Source: Melanocharis versteri (lineage: Eukaryota > Chordata > Aves > Passeriformes > Melanocharitidae). From it: a DNA stretch of 64,000 nucleotides. A program made the translations under genes and the position numbers. Each line of letters opens with the position of its first letter. Within the stretch, counting starts at the first letter, position 1. Shown here one piece after another: positions 39,132-52,411 of the stretch. The notes beneath the pieces were generated by a model that searched no databases, had not been told where the DNA came from, and saw only the letters and a program-made list of their open reading frames with translations. The DNA is taken from positions 1,836,458 to 1,900,457 of the forward strand of contig VZTG01009080.1 of the NCBI GenBank assembly GCA_013397845.1, given 5' to 3'.

Positions 39132-42100
39132 AAAATAATGTTTCCTATATGGATAAGAGATACAAGAAAAATCTACAAGGTTCAAACTGCTGCTTGGAGT
39201 GAAATCAGTATACAAAGAGAAGATGTTTAGTGTAGGTTTTAACAGAAATCAGAGCTGACTGGCTAAAATATCTGAGGAAAAACAGGTTTCAGAAGCAGGT
39301 CTGAGGCAAATAAAAAAATTTTTTACTATTAGCCTGAGCTGATGGCTGGGACAGACAGAAAGAGATATCAGAGAAAGAGGAGATATCAAGTAATTTCAGA
39401 CTTCTGAAGGATATGCTTTACAAGACACTAAGTATTTTGTCACTTATCATCCGGGAATTTTTTTCTTCTTCTACTCCTGTATAGCTGCCAGAACAAAGTC
39501 CCCCTTGCCCCCCATGAAGCTTTTGGTCACTATTGTATCAGAAGCTGCAAAAAGAAGTCAGATCCAAGGAAGTCTGATACCAGCAATCACAACTGGATAC
39601 TTAAATTTACACTTGGGCCTTGTTTATCCTTCCACGTCCTTTTCAGAAACTCTGAAACAACATAAAATTTGTAATCAATCCATGGGTGTATTTTCTTTCA
39701 GTTTCAAGAAATAGTTAAAACAGCTGTATTTATTTACTTCAACTATCAACGGCATGGAATTTGAAAAAATAAACCCACCGAGAACACTCAAAAAGAAAAA
39801 AGGGTCCTTTGAAAGTGCTGATGTGTTTTGCTGTTAATTTTGCACAACAGATCATGGGAATATTTTATTGGATATTCTTTCATTTTAAGAATAGGTCAGA
39901 AGTTGGTAATCCAGCTCAAGAATTTTGAGTCTATGGGGCTTTTTATTCTCCAATTAGAAATAGAAATCTATGATTGAATTTACGTACACTAAGAGCGTGA
40001 GAAGAGTACCACAGCAGCTAACTAGAAATTAACAGGCATGGGATTTTGAAATGTATATTGAAGCAATTTTTAAGTTAGAGGTTAACTTAACTGAAGAGAT
40101 ACCGTGAAAAATTACTAGATGGTTCTCAGTGAAAGGTTGTTGTGAAAACACAGTAAAATAATGAACACTGTACTCACAATGTTCTCCTTTTGTTTATTCA
40201 CAATCAACATTTAATATCTTAAGTGAAAGCATGACTGATATTTGTATCAGAAGTCACCAAAGCCTACCTTTGTTTCTAAACTAATTTTATTTAAGTACTC
40301 GAGGATTTGCACTTTTTCTGCCTCTAGTATTGCCAAGCAAATTGGAGAAAATGCCATTTCAGCCAGACTTGTTACTGTCTAGAAGATGTATCTCTAGTAA
40401 AATCCAAAATACAACATATACATTATTTTTCTAACGTAATTGGAGAAGACATTGCTTGCATTTTATTCTGAACGACTGACTTGGTGGAATACAGGTGAGG
40501 GTGACACAGGACTGGAGTGAGCCCAATGCTGTGGGACGCATATTTTGGTAAGGATGGACAACAAAAGGAGGAATAGAGATTTGGCAGTCCATAAATCCTG
40601 CAGGGCTGCAGAGAGTTGACATTTACCAAAGAGAAGACCTTGAAGGAAGGTCTGAAAGAAATGTAACAGCTGGGAGCGCAATTAATTGACAAACACTGAA
40701 TGTCGAGAATATTAAAAATAAAGTGTATAGAAATAGAATTTTCTTCTAGCTATGTAGACAATAATATTTTTTAATATGTGAGTAGCATTTTGTTTTCAGC
40801 ATTTTGATAGTATAGTAATATTTTATATGATTATTTTTACTTCTTGTTGCTGCTTTTAAAGTCGTTTATTTTGGTGTATAACTGAATTGCATGCGGCTTC
40901 ATTGTCTGAAGTGATCTTTTAAAACAAGGATCCTTTCAGAGAAAACGGTGTCTCCAATTTTGTTCTTTCCCAGAGCAAGATAACATTTTGTTACACCCTA
41001 CTGATATAGATTGAAGATATGAAGGCACTGCTATTAGAACTATTAAAACTGATAACTGCAGCTGGTTTAGCTCCCTCTGTTTTGTATTTGTTTTGCTCCC
41101 TTTCTCTGACAGTGTAAGAATTTATTTGGTGTAGTCTTCTGTGCTGCCCTCAGCTCTTCCTATAAACAAAACTATATTCTTTCTGTGTTTCTGTACTTAG
41201 GTCTTGCCAGTGATTTTTTTTTTTAAGCCTCTGGGTGTTTTGGACCAATTTACAATTTGATGAAAATTTGAAGACAGGTACCAAGCTGGTTCACCACTGA
41301 TGAATAAAGTTACACAATTAAAATAGAAATACAAGGAGGTTTGAAGGATAAGATGAGAAAACACCTAATACATAAGTAATGTAAATTTTGTACCATGTAA
41401 CATTATATGAGGCTTACTGAAACTTTTTCTTTTGTTTTATATTCAATGATTTTAGTATCACTTCCACAGATTTACTCCAGTATAAATGATTTTATAATTT
41501 GGCTTTGAGAAGGATAGCAAAGAACGAATTAGCTTCAAACTGCCTTTCATTTTCCCTGTTACTCTAGTCCAGACTGGATACATAATCAGGATTAGGAGGG
41601 AGGGAGCACTTAACCTTGAACATTTACAGCAGAAGTAGAATGGTAACAAAAGTATAAATTATTATTAAATGCCCTCTGGGGATATCAGGCAGAACTCATT
41701 ACAGATAGGTTCTGCACCTGTAGCAGATACACGCAAAAAATGCAAAACAGTTTCCATGCCAGCTCATTCCTAGCCAAACCAAGAGTTCACAAGATCCATA
41801 AATCATAGGTTCTGGATCTCTGCCGCTTGTTAGAAAAGTGAAAATTATGCAAAAAAGAAGCACAGAAAGGATGATACAGAAAATTTATTTCAGAGTGGTG
41901 CTATATTTACCTATTATCACAAATGTACGTTATCATGATATTTAAGTTACAAATGTTACTTAGCCCGTACTTAATATTGAAATGAATTCCTGAAATGAAA
42001 AGCTTTTTACATAAAGCAAAATAACACCTGCCTGAAACGCCTGAATACCAAAATCTGGATCAAAAGCAAGTTTATTCTGTGACCTTTCTGTATTTCTAAA

Positions 42101-43229
42101 TAGGAAAGGAAATATTATTTTCAAAATGCAGGGCCATTTTCTAAAGGCATATTGAAAAGTCAACACATATCATACACCAAAGTCTCAATTTTGCATGATG
42201 AAAACTTTTATATAAATGTTTAGAATTTTCTTTAAAAAAACAAAAAAGAGGATTGCATCATAATCTAGGGGCAGAACTGAATGATAATACATGCTACACA
42301 ATCAAAGATCCTGCACTTAAACGCTTTTACCATTTTATGAAAATAGTGATGCAAAAAGGCAATTAGAGTGATCAAGAAGGTGAAATCATGATAGATTTCC
42401 CGCAACTGCCTTAACTGCAAGCTTGAAACATATATTTGAATTAATCAAAACAGCATGTATTTAAAATGATAAATATTCCATTTTGTCACTCTCTTGGCCA
42501 TTGGTTTACTAAAACACTCATTTTCCTCTTCTTAGAAGGCTTTCTGGTTGAAATCTTCTCTGTACACAGGTAATAGAGAAGTATTTATTTCTTAAAACCT
42601 TAAAGTAATCATAAATAAAATAATGCTTTAAAGAATACATGAGACTTAGCAAGAAATCAAGACTCTAAAGGCGTTTATGGTTCCCAATGATTGCCTCATG
42701 CTGGGTCCTTTACAAGTCTGACAATAATAAACCTTTCCTTATACGTGCTTGGTCATGTATTTATCTATACATATGGAATTTACAAACACATACACATTAT
42801 TGACTAATATTAGAGATAGTTACAGGCCAAACAACCTGTTAAATAACCAGAAATATAACCAAATAACCAGAACCAAAGTTCTGCACAGACAAGAAGATTA
42901 ATCATAGGCTACTAACTTGTGAATGAAGTGATTTCTGTTCAAAAACTGCTCTGCCATGGACTTGAATCAGTTAATAAACTGGAAGCTATAGCTTTCATTC
43001 TCTTGACCTCAGTGATCTGCAGTAACTTCCATAGCCACATGAGGATTCTGAATATATAGTTGTTAATATGATTGTTTAAAATTTTAAAGCTGTGAGATGT
43101 GCAGAATTGCAGTAACAACAGCCAGGAAAGCACCTAGGACTGGCATAATTTTTACCCTGAACATTTTCAGGGCTGTGTTTGCTTATTCCAACACATAAAT
43201 TACAGCCATCACTGCAGAGCAGGCAGGAG
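39132..43229. other. Intergenic, AT-rich, no gene seen
   Basis: No coding exon or large repeat is recognised. The stretch 42330-42480 has the non-repetitive, homeobox-like-motif-rich look of a conserved non-coding element (attaatcaaa, aaaatgataaa), but conservation cannot be seen from one sequence. Confidence 0.55.
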
Positions 43230-43770
43230 ACAGCGTAACTGTGTAGCCAGCACCTACAAGAGGGAAGTGACCCTTCCCCTCTGTCTGGTACTTGTAGGAC
43301 CTCATCTGGGTTACCATTCTGAAGTGAGTCTATGAAAGCGTGAGCAAGATGGCCAGGGGGCTGGAGAACATGATGTATCAGGAGAAGTTGAGAGCCCAGC
43401 CTGCACAGATTGGAGTAGAAAAAGTTTAAGAAACTTTGCGGCTGGATAAAACTACTTAATGGCATGATACCAAGAAGATGGAGCCCAGACTTTTCTCAGA
43501 AATGGATAGTTATGGCCGATCCTGTGTTTCCCAAGTTGGAACACAGGAAATTTTGAGTACTTATTAGCAATTTGATTATCACAAGATAAACACTGCAACA
43601 GGTAGACCAGAGAAGTTATGGAAACACTTTGCCGTCCTTCAAGGTGTTCAATACTCTACTGCACATGGCCCTCAACAACCTGATATTAAACATAATGTCT
43701 TGGAGCAGGAGCTTGGTCTAGGTGATGTCCAGACATCTCTTTCAATCTAAATTACAATTCTGTGATTCTA
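43230..43770 (+). mobile_element. Old, strongly diverged CR1 LINE fragment, sense orientation
   Basis: Landmarks of the CR1 3' region appear in order: aagatggccagggggctgga, then agaagatggagcccagactt, then a ccttcaaggtgttc segment, then a clear 3' end (tttcaatctaaattac, attctgtgattctac). Many indels and stops show it is much older than the copy at 38.4 kb. The left boundary is uncertain by about 60 bases. Confidence 0.8.
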
Positions 43771-44583
43771 CTGGTGAACTGATCCTGATTCCAATACCAT
43801 GAACATTATAAGGATCAACAGAGTTAAAAAGCTAAATAAATATCTTTCCCCTTTTTGGCATTTCCAAGTGTGGCCCTTTAAATGCACAGCAAAGTCTTGT
43901 CACATGCCCAGCATAGATATTTTCCCTTCTATTCCTATATAAGCCTTGTGCCTTCTGTGTAACTGTTGTTCCTATCTCCTGGTTCAACTTCGAGAGTTCT
44001 GTGTCTGTCAGTGAGTTCAGCATCCAGATAATATGCCTAAAGTCAAAATTCTGCTCAGAAATTTGCACTTGGAAAGCATTGCCAGTGCTCCATAACCTTC
44101 ACTGCAGCAGATAGGAGCATCCTTCACTGTAAGCTGTGTGTTGTGGTGCCTCCACAATGACCATCCTCCCTTGGTCGAAGGTACACCTCAAGGTACAGCA
44201 ACACTTCGGTCCAAAGCGTCTGGGTCATAAGAGCAACTCTGTTTAGCAACAGGCATTGAGAAAAAAAGGAAAAAGAATTCTTTCTCCTATTGTGGAAAGT
44301 CTTCTGTATTTGTAATGGCGCTAGGCATTTTGCTCCCCCACAGCACCTGATTTCAGGGGAATACCAACAGATAACTTCCTACAGTAGGTCTGTGAACACA
44401 TCTATCTTCCAAACCAGTTTTTGCTGGCGGTGACTTGTGTATCAGCCCTGTGAGATCCCACAGACTGGTTCATTGTTCCTGATATCTGACATACAGAATG
44501 TCCACTCCCATGTGGCAATACCTGCCTCTGTTTAATGGCAGGAAACCCTCACTAGCAGGTGTGGTACTCCAGAAGCTGAATAG
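43771..44583. other. Region upstream of the ATP9B CpG island, no gene seen
   Basis: Unique-looking sequence with slightly higher G+C and a few CpGs near 44175-44220. It may hold upstream promoter elements of ATP9B, but I can support nothing specific. Confidence 0.4.
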
Positions 44584-44865
44584 TTACGGAATCACAGAAC
44601 GGGTCAGGTTGGAAAGGACCATGGGGGCTCATTTGATCCAACCTCCCTGCTCAAGCAGGGCCACCCTAGAGCCCATGGCACCGCACTGCGTCCAAACGGT
44701 TCTTGAGCATCTCCACCAAGGGAGACTCCACACCCTCCCTGGGCAATCGCACAGGAAAGAAGTCCTTCCTCATGTTCAGGTGGAACTTCCTGTGCATCGG
44801 CTCCTGCCCGTTGCCTCTTGTCGTACAGCTCGGCAGCGGGGAGAGCCCGGCTCCGTCCCGCCCGT
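44584..44865 (-). mobile_element. CR1 LINE 3'-end fragment, antisense, running into the CpG island
   Basis: The stretch begins with the complement of the CR1 3' end (ggaatcacagaacgggtcag, gttggaaaggacc) and continues through CR1 landmarks: caacctccctgctcaagcag, ggagactccacaccctccct, ttcctcatgttcaggtggaa, ttgcctcttgt and gcctggctccgtcc-like sequence. It is unusually GC-rich at its right end, where it merges into the CpG island. That makes the boundary at about 44865 approximate. Confidence 0.87.
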
Positions 44866-45175
44866 TCCCGCCCTGTCTTCCCGCACACAGCGAGGGCCGA
44901 GCCCCGCCGGCCCCGCGGAGCCTGAGGGGAGCGCGCGCTCACCCNNNNNNNNNNNNNNNNNNNNNNNNNNNNNNNNNNNNNNNNNNNNNNNNNNNNNNNN
45001 NNNNNNNNNNNNNNNNNNNNNNNNNNNNNNNNNNNNNGGCCCGGCCGCTCCCGCCGCCGGCCCCGCGCCCGCGGGTGCGGCCTTCGCTCGCCCGGCCCCG
45101 CCGCCCGCAACTCCGCGCAACTCGGGTCCCTTGCCGGGAGTTCACTTAGGAGCGGGAAGCCCGCGGCGGGGGGCT
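44815..45175. promoter_or_regulatory. ATP9B: CpG island, probable ATP9B promoter and first exon (partly lost in a gap)
   Basis: The sequence is extremely GC- and CpG-rich on both sides of an assembly gap, unlike anything else in the window, and lies 15 kb upstream of the recognisable ATP9B exon on the same strand. ATP9B exon 1 in mammals encodes a short N-terminus of about 40 residues rich in Ala and Gly, ending in a split codon. I could not find that start codon in the visible flanks, so it may lie in the gap. After the gap, CGG|GTGCGG near 45075 is the only donor-like site and is weak. That this is the ATP9B promoter is inferred from position and composition. Confidence 0.65.
44945..45037. 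other. Assembly gap (93 N)
   Basis: A run of N inside the CpG island, typical of GC-rich first exons missed by short-read assemblies. Open frames reported across it are meaningless. Confidence 0.99.
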
Positions 45176-45623
45176 TGTTTGGGTGTCGTTAGTAAATATG
45201 TTGTGAGCTAGTTGTTGGGTGCTAGCACGGAGACCATTCCTGAGTGTGGGAATTAAAATAACTTCAAATTTCCCGAAAGATACAGCAGCTTGGGGAAGAC
45301 GGTTTTAAGGTCTGACATAAAATTGTTTCCAGGCAGAAACTGAACGTTCATTTGCTTCCCATTATTCTGAATAATTTCTGGGTATACTATTCTTGTGAGC
45401 AAGGAAAAACTTTGCTCCATAATTTTGGTATCTCTGTTGGATAGCACTCTTACAATGGATGATGTGATTACACTTACTTGTTCGAGGTTTCTTTCCTCTT
45501 CTTTTGGTTCTTATAGAGCATTGGCTGTGGATGCAAGGACTGGAGGGAGCAGTTGTAGCATCTGAAGTAAATGGACTTGCTAAGAACAGAATAATTGGTG
45601 CTGTTGTTCTAGTTCAAATACAG

Positions 45624-45683
45624 TGATAAATCTGTTTCATAATCAATAAAATGTGATAAGTCTGTTTCATAATGAATAAAGTG
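45624..45683 (+). repeat. Two-copy 30-bp tandem duplication
   Basis: Copies at 45624-45653 and 45654-45683 differ at three positions. Each contains tctgtttcataat and an AATAAA hexamer. Confidence 0.93.
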
Positions 45684-47489
45684 TATCTGCTTCTTTGTCT
45701 GGATGGGATAACTAACAAAAACAGTAGTTTAAAGCTGTGCAAAATAGGTTAGGCCTACATTATGTTGTCTTGATTCTTAAACTAGATAAAGGTTTTTTTA
45801 TGAACATTCACAAGTTTGTAGGACAGTCTGCCATAGCAGTAGCTTTCCCCATCTCACTAATACTTAAATGTCTGACAGTTTGTAGTACGTTTGTCCTGTT
45901 TTGAGGTAGGGCAGTGTTATCATCATTATCGCTATTCCTTAGAGAATTGAATCAGAGAACGCTCTCGCTGAAATTTGTTTCTCAGTAGGTGTTGTGCTTG
46001 GGAATAAAGAGGAGGATTAGGTAGGCAAAAGCTTAGTCCAGACTATGAGAGGTACTGGGAGTTCTGTTGTAGGTTAACCAGGAGTGTTTTGGTGATTTGA
46101 AAAATGCTGCAGATGTGATGGGTTGAGTCCATAAGTCAGATGGTTACACAGGTTTATTGAAGGTGTGTGTGCAGGTGTCGTTGTGGTTCTTTAGACAAAC
46201 TGTTTAATCGTGGCTTTATAAACAGATTTGGCAAGCTGTAGGAATTAGCAAGGAACTACCAACTCGTTACAGATTTGCTTCTTGTCCTCTGTCTTTGATC
46301 AACATTGCCCTCCAAAGATTGTGGATTACATTCCTTCCAGTTTCAATGGCATCTTTCAGAGTTATGGTCTTTCATAGTCTGTGTATTTAAATTTCTGATC
46401 CTCCACAAAAGCGATGATTTATGTTTTTCATTACTTTTGTGCAACTTCTTGTAGGTAGATAAAAGCTCTAAAAATTGACAGGCTCATTTATTGCATTTCT
46501 TCATTTTTTTATTGCTTGATTAATAAATAGCTTATTTGAGCTCTGAGAATTAGAATACTTACACCAGCCTCTTCACTCACTTTATTGGTTTTATTTTTCT
46601 TAATGTGAGTTGAGTAGGTTGGTCATTCTCCTTCAAGAATACCTTATCTTGGATTTGTGAGAGCACCTCTGGAAGGTCTCCTATTGGACCTGTAATGGGA
46701 ATGTTTGTGTAGTCTACCAGACTGTCTTGTGTAGAGTCAAAGAGGAAATGCGGCAGTCCAGATAGCCGAATTACAACTTGTAAGTCTTATGGCTCTAAGC
46801 TTGTAATTGAACTACAGCTTCTGTGTCTTTATGAATGATTCATCCTGCTTTTCTAATCTTTATCTTCAGCACAGACTCAGAAGAAACCTTGCGTTCCTGC
46901 GGAAACTGCAGCAAAGGTCCTGATGTCAGATACTTAAGAGAGTGTTGAAGTGAAATCACTGAGGTCTCTGATATGCAGAAACCTATCATGTGCATGTATG
47001 CTTGAGCATTTTGGCTAAAAGGCTGTAATGCGTATCTCTGAAGATGTCTAGAAACAAACGCCTATTAAAATACACTAGAGCTGGTGTGTCGGGTTTAATC
47101 CAGTGCTGTTGTTTCTGGGCCTTCAAGAGTCTTTGGCTTGCTGTGACTTATTTCTTCAGTGAAGAATTTACAGTCTTTTGGAAATCTTATACACACATCC
47201 TTAACTTAAGTGTGGTAGTGTTTTTAAGTCCAATTAACTGTCCTGCTGCTGTGCAACATCAGTTAATGCAATTCATCAGTTGCTAACCTTTATTGGCCTC
47301 GCAGCTCATTTGTAGGATGACTTCTTTTGCTTGAGTTAAGCAGTCTGTAGGAGTCTTTGCCAGTGTTGCTATAGTTCACTTTGCAGTGAGGACAAAGACT
47401 TCCATAGTCAGTGTTTGTCCATAGTGCACTTTGTGCTTTTGAGATTTATTTGGACAGACAGTGCCTATTTTAAAGCTCGAATATGTTTT

Positions 47490-47504
47490 CACACACACAC
47501 ACAC
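47490..47504 (+). repeat. (CA)n microsatellite
   Basis: About seven CA units. Confidence 0.9.
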
Positions 47505-50500
47505 CTAAAGGAACTTTGATAATACGCACACTTCTGTATAAAATTGTAGCTAGCTAAGAATCATGAAATGTCCTGGGATGTGCTTTACATATAAATAAAA
47601 ATGACAAGATTAATGTATTTTATATATTCATACTGTATATGTTAAGGCCTGTTTGAAAAAAATTAAAAACCCATATTAAATGTTACTTATGGTTCAATGA
47701 ACACATGCATCCTGTTCTGCTTTTATTTCTGATGTTTAAGGGCAACTTATTACTTTCGCAGTAGAAATTCAGTTTTTATATTTTCTGTCATCTTTCCCTA
47801 CTTCACATGGACAGAGAACTGTTCATGTGCTGCCATTAGCAATTAGGGAAATCTGTCTTGGAGGAAGAAGTCGTTCACCTTAAAATTAATTTGAAAAATC
47901 CTTGCCGTTGTTTAGTATATTCAGCTTGCATAGTTGTAAAAAGGCTTGGGGGAAATAGCTGATTGGTTCAGCACTTGTTTCAGCACCCTGTCCTTCAGCT
48001 TGAAGGTTGTTATCTACAGGAAAAATAGCTGCTGCTTTTTGTTTACATGGTGAGGGACAAAGAGGACCAGAGAACATTCAGGTTCACCTTAAATGTGCAG
48101 TGAGGCTTGTTCTCATCTGTTGGACCTGTGTTTGTCATCATCAACCCCAGAGTAATAAACTGCTGGACACAGGAAGGAAGTTGACTGTGCTGTGCCTGTG
48201 TGGTCGTGTGAGGCTGATGGCAGGAAAACAAGAAGCCTGGTGGAATTTTGAAGCTGATAAGGAACTAAACAGTAGTCAACCATCATTTATCCATAAACAA
48301 AATACCTGTTTTATTCAGGTGTTCTGTGCTTGCTGCTGTCAGTGTATGCTTGTATTGTAATACAGTGTATTTGGCCTAATAGGGCTGAGGTGAGAGGTGT
48401 TGGAACTCCTGAGCTGGTACCAGAAAATCACATCTTACCAGCTCTCCCTTATGTGACATAAATTCACTTGCACTCCAGATATTCGCAAAGGTGATGTCAT
48501 GAAAGGTACCCAGTCACTGGAAGGAAATCTCTTGCATGATTATTCATGGAATGGGCCACAGTAGTGTATTTATGAATGGCACAACTGGATATGTTAGGTG
48601 GCTGTGGCAGGGCAAGTTGTGGAACAGATCAGCTGCTGTTGCTTGTCTCTGCAGTTTGCCTCTGATGAAGCAACTGTTTTAAGGCAACTGACTATACTCT
48701 TAATTTTAAATTCTTTTATGTCATTAGTGAGTAAGAAAAGGAAAAAGAACCAAATAATAGGATAATATGTCATTTGCACAGGTAAATGCGGGACACTTGT
48801 TGCTTAACAATTGGTGAACTCTAGCTTATTTAATGTGAAGTATGTATAATAGAAAAAATGAAATGTATTCCAGACAAAAGGGAATGGAAGTCTGCAGAAC
48901 TTGGAAGTTCAGTGAGAATTCACACGATTCCCTGATACTTACAAATCTCAAACCAGTTTTTGTAGTACACAGAAAATAAGATGATTTAATGTCGTAATAC
49001 TGTTCTAATGCTTTTCATTTGAATGAAGGCTGTTCCCAGCAATCCTGTAGTCCTTATGGTTATGATTTCTCAGGGTGTTTGGCTGGGTTATGCAGCAAAC
49101 CACCAAAAAAGAGGTAAAAATGTCAACAGATAATACTTTAGGTGTGTACTGTAATTCTGTGGGGTTTTTTTCATTTCTGATTTAGTCTGATGTGAGCTTT
49201 GTTAAAATACCTTGATTCCTGCTGCCTCTCCGTTGTTTGTTAGAATTGTGTCCTAACTCTAAACTACAATGTGATTTTCATAGTCTTGATGTTATTCTTC
49301 ATATTCCAGTGGTTTTTGATATTTCATGTGTAATAACTAAGAATAATGTCTCCAAATGACTAAAAATGTTATTTGATGAGGCCATGTAACAATCAGAGCT
49401 TTTAGGACCTGACATCTCTTGAAGACTGGTGTTTACAGAAAGTTCATTACTTATGTTGCTATAACTGTGGGTCTGGAAAGCCTTGCAGAATGTCCACAAT
49501 TGTTAAAAAAACCCAAATATTGATACGTATCAGTGGAGTTTACCCATTGAATGGGCTATATGCAGTGATATTTGGTATTTTGTACAGTTTTCTGAGATGC
49601 TGCTAGTTCCTATGAATCTCCTTCCCTGGGTATTTCTGAATGTTTAAAACAAAAGTTCTTACAATATCTGGGCAGAGTTTTACAGGTTTCAATTTCATCT
49701 TCTCCCCCACACACCTGTTAATTGAATGGCTCTACATATTTCATCCTGAAAATGAGCTTGAAAATGATGGATGAAGCTGAATGACTGACAATATTGGCAT
49801 TAATTTGAATTTTAATATAGCTTCTGTGATAAAACATTCCGAAGATGGAACCGAATTTATTTTTGAACATCTGTGTTTTAAAACTGCTGTTGCAAAGTGA
49901 CAGTAACTTCTTCAAACATCTGGTGTTTGACCAGAAGCAATAACTTGTTAAGTCCAGGAACATAAACTGTAAATATCTATGTTACTTTTTTTTTTTTGGT
50001 AGAAATAGCATTGTTAATGCTATTCATTCTGCTGCTCTGGACATGATCACAGAAACTCCTGGAAGTTAAGCAGCTGTGGGAGTGGGTACTGCTTGTTAAT
50101 TCCCTATATGTGTACTGGCACACCCGCACTTCCTTGTGGGCAAAACTCCTCATGTCATCCTGGTTCCTGTGGTGCTTTGTTTAAATCAGAGCTCCTGTCT
50201 TGTGTTGTGTTTTCTCTGTGACGAGCGAACAGGAATGGCAGCAAAATGGATGCACCATTACAGCTGAGTCTCACCTGCTCTCTGTAGGTTAGAAGTCTTT
50301 GCTGGAGGTAGTGACTCAAAGTGAGATGTATCAGTAGTTACTGTGATACCAAAAGTTGCAAATGTTACAGGTTCAGCTGATACTTGCTAGAAATGTCTTG
50401 AACTCTGAACAGCTAAATGTGTTATTCCTGGTATTTCAGGCTACCGGTGCTGATATGTAGATATTGTAGTGTATTGGGAATGAGAACACATTAAATTACA

Positions 50501-52411
50501 CAGCTGTATGTTATGCTGATATATTCAAACATATATATATTCATTCCAATACACCTCTGTCTTTTGTTTTAGCAGTAGGAGGAAAGGATCAAATGCAGTG
50601 TAAAGAAATCTCACTAGAATAGTCCTTAGGAGAGTTGTCTGTACTGTTATGCCATTCTTACAAAGTGGATCAATCATGTATGTCCTTTTGTTCTTTTCCA
50701 GGAGAACTCTTGCCCCTCCCTTTTTTATAGACTTCGCCTGAAATTCAAAGTGTTTGTTTTTCATTAAAAAAAATTCAACACTGTGGTCACTGTCTTGCAG
50801 GACATACTGCCCTTTGTCATTAGCCTTTCCTGGATTGTGGTTTTGGACAGAGATTCGCCCCTGTTATTTGGAACTGTCACTGAGTGGCTTTTAGGCTTAG
50901 TCTTAGATCCCATCTCTGAATTCTGTTTCCTCCAACAGGGTTGTTTGCGTGGCAGCTTTGTACTTGGGATGCTGTATTTGTGTAACAGTGGTTGGGTTGG
51001 GTCTGTTTTCAAGATCTCAAGTTATGGAGTAGAAAAATGAGTAGTTCATGTATTCATATTCCTGGACTGTCTTTTGCTTTCTTTGCTGAAGACTTTATTT
51101 ATAGGTTAATACTGCTGGTTGGGACTGACTCCTGATTTAGGTGGATTCTGAGACTTCTGCCTGGGACAAAGGTCCAAGGAGTTTGATGTATAAGTTTTGA
51201 AAAATAGCCTTGCCATATGTTAATATTTTCAGACCTTTTATGCAGTGTGTGTTGTCATTGTTAAGTCTGGGGCTTTTACTTTTCAGAGCAAAGTTTAATG
51301 ATTTAATGATGCAGGTAACCATATGACATGCACATAAAGTTGCTCACATTAGCAACTGCAAAATAATTTTACAAACAATGGCACTTTCACTGGCATCATA
51401 CCTGAGAAGTAGTTTGCCATATTTTATCTGCAGACACGAATTTAGATGACATAGGAACTTTAGGTGATTTTAGTAAAAAAGTGATTTTTAGTTGCAGTTC
51501 TTTGACTTGACGTTATGTAGAACTGTGCATTTGGAAAGTGTTGCCTTTATGATTTTCTTTTCACTAGTAATGCCCTTTGACACCAAGATAGGTTTACAGG
51601 CAGTCATAATTTTTAGCACAGTTATTCTTACAGTAATTATCCTGATCTGAAGCATTTTAATCATTAGGCAAAAAAAATGTTTGAGAACTTCAAATTAGTA
51701 TTGCAGATATTACTATTGTTTGCATAAGCACAAGTGGCTGCATGTTTAAGCTATTATTTTTGCATGCCTTCTTGGTTTGTATCTATGATATCTAAATACA
51801 GTGATTTGTATTGCTTGGGCAGGCATTTGGATTGCTAAGAACAGGGGGAGAAAACGATTGGGCTACAATGTCAATAACAATACCCAGTGACAGTGATAAA
51901 ATGCCCCCATTGTTCTGATCAATGACATACCCTACTAATTAAAAATAGGGTTCTGGTGAATGTAGATGATGTTTCCTAAGGTCCTGCTGTGTATTTAGGT
52001 ATTTCTGGTATCTATTTGTTAAATACAGAGACTCACTCGTCTTGTCATGGGTTGAAAAAGATCTTGTATTAAGGTATGCATAGAGCTTTGTAAGGTGAGC
52101 AAGGGGTAATAAGGATGGGTGCCTTTTTCATTGAGGCTTCGTTACACAGATCTTCTCAACTTGCTTCCCCTGTATATTGTTTTAGTAAGAAAGTGTGATG
52201 TATGAGGGAGAGAAGGCAAATAGCATTCAGAATACTTGATTTTTGTAGGTGTCTGGTGGAACCTGTAGTTTTAGTATCTGTTTTAAGCAATTTTTTAAAA
52301 GCTACTGATGAAAGGGAGCTGCTATGGTAATAACTTGGTATTATGTTTGTAGACCTTTATTTTAACAGATATAAGGGTTTTTCCTTTAGCTCTGCAAGGC
52401 TGAGATACCAG

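Noticed and set aside
44498..45211. Long plus-strand open frame (and several minus-strand ones) across the CpG island
   Set aside because: They run through CR1 sequence and through the N gap, which is read as open by default; GC-rich sequence lacks stops by chance.
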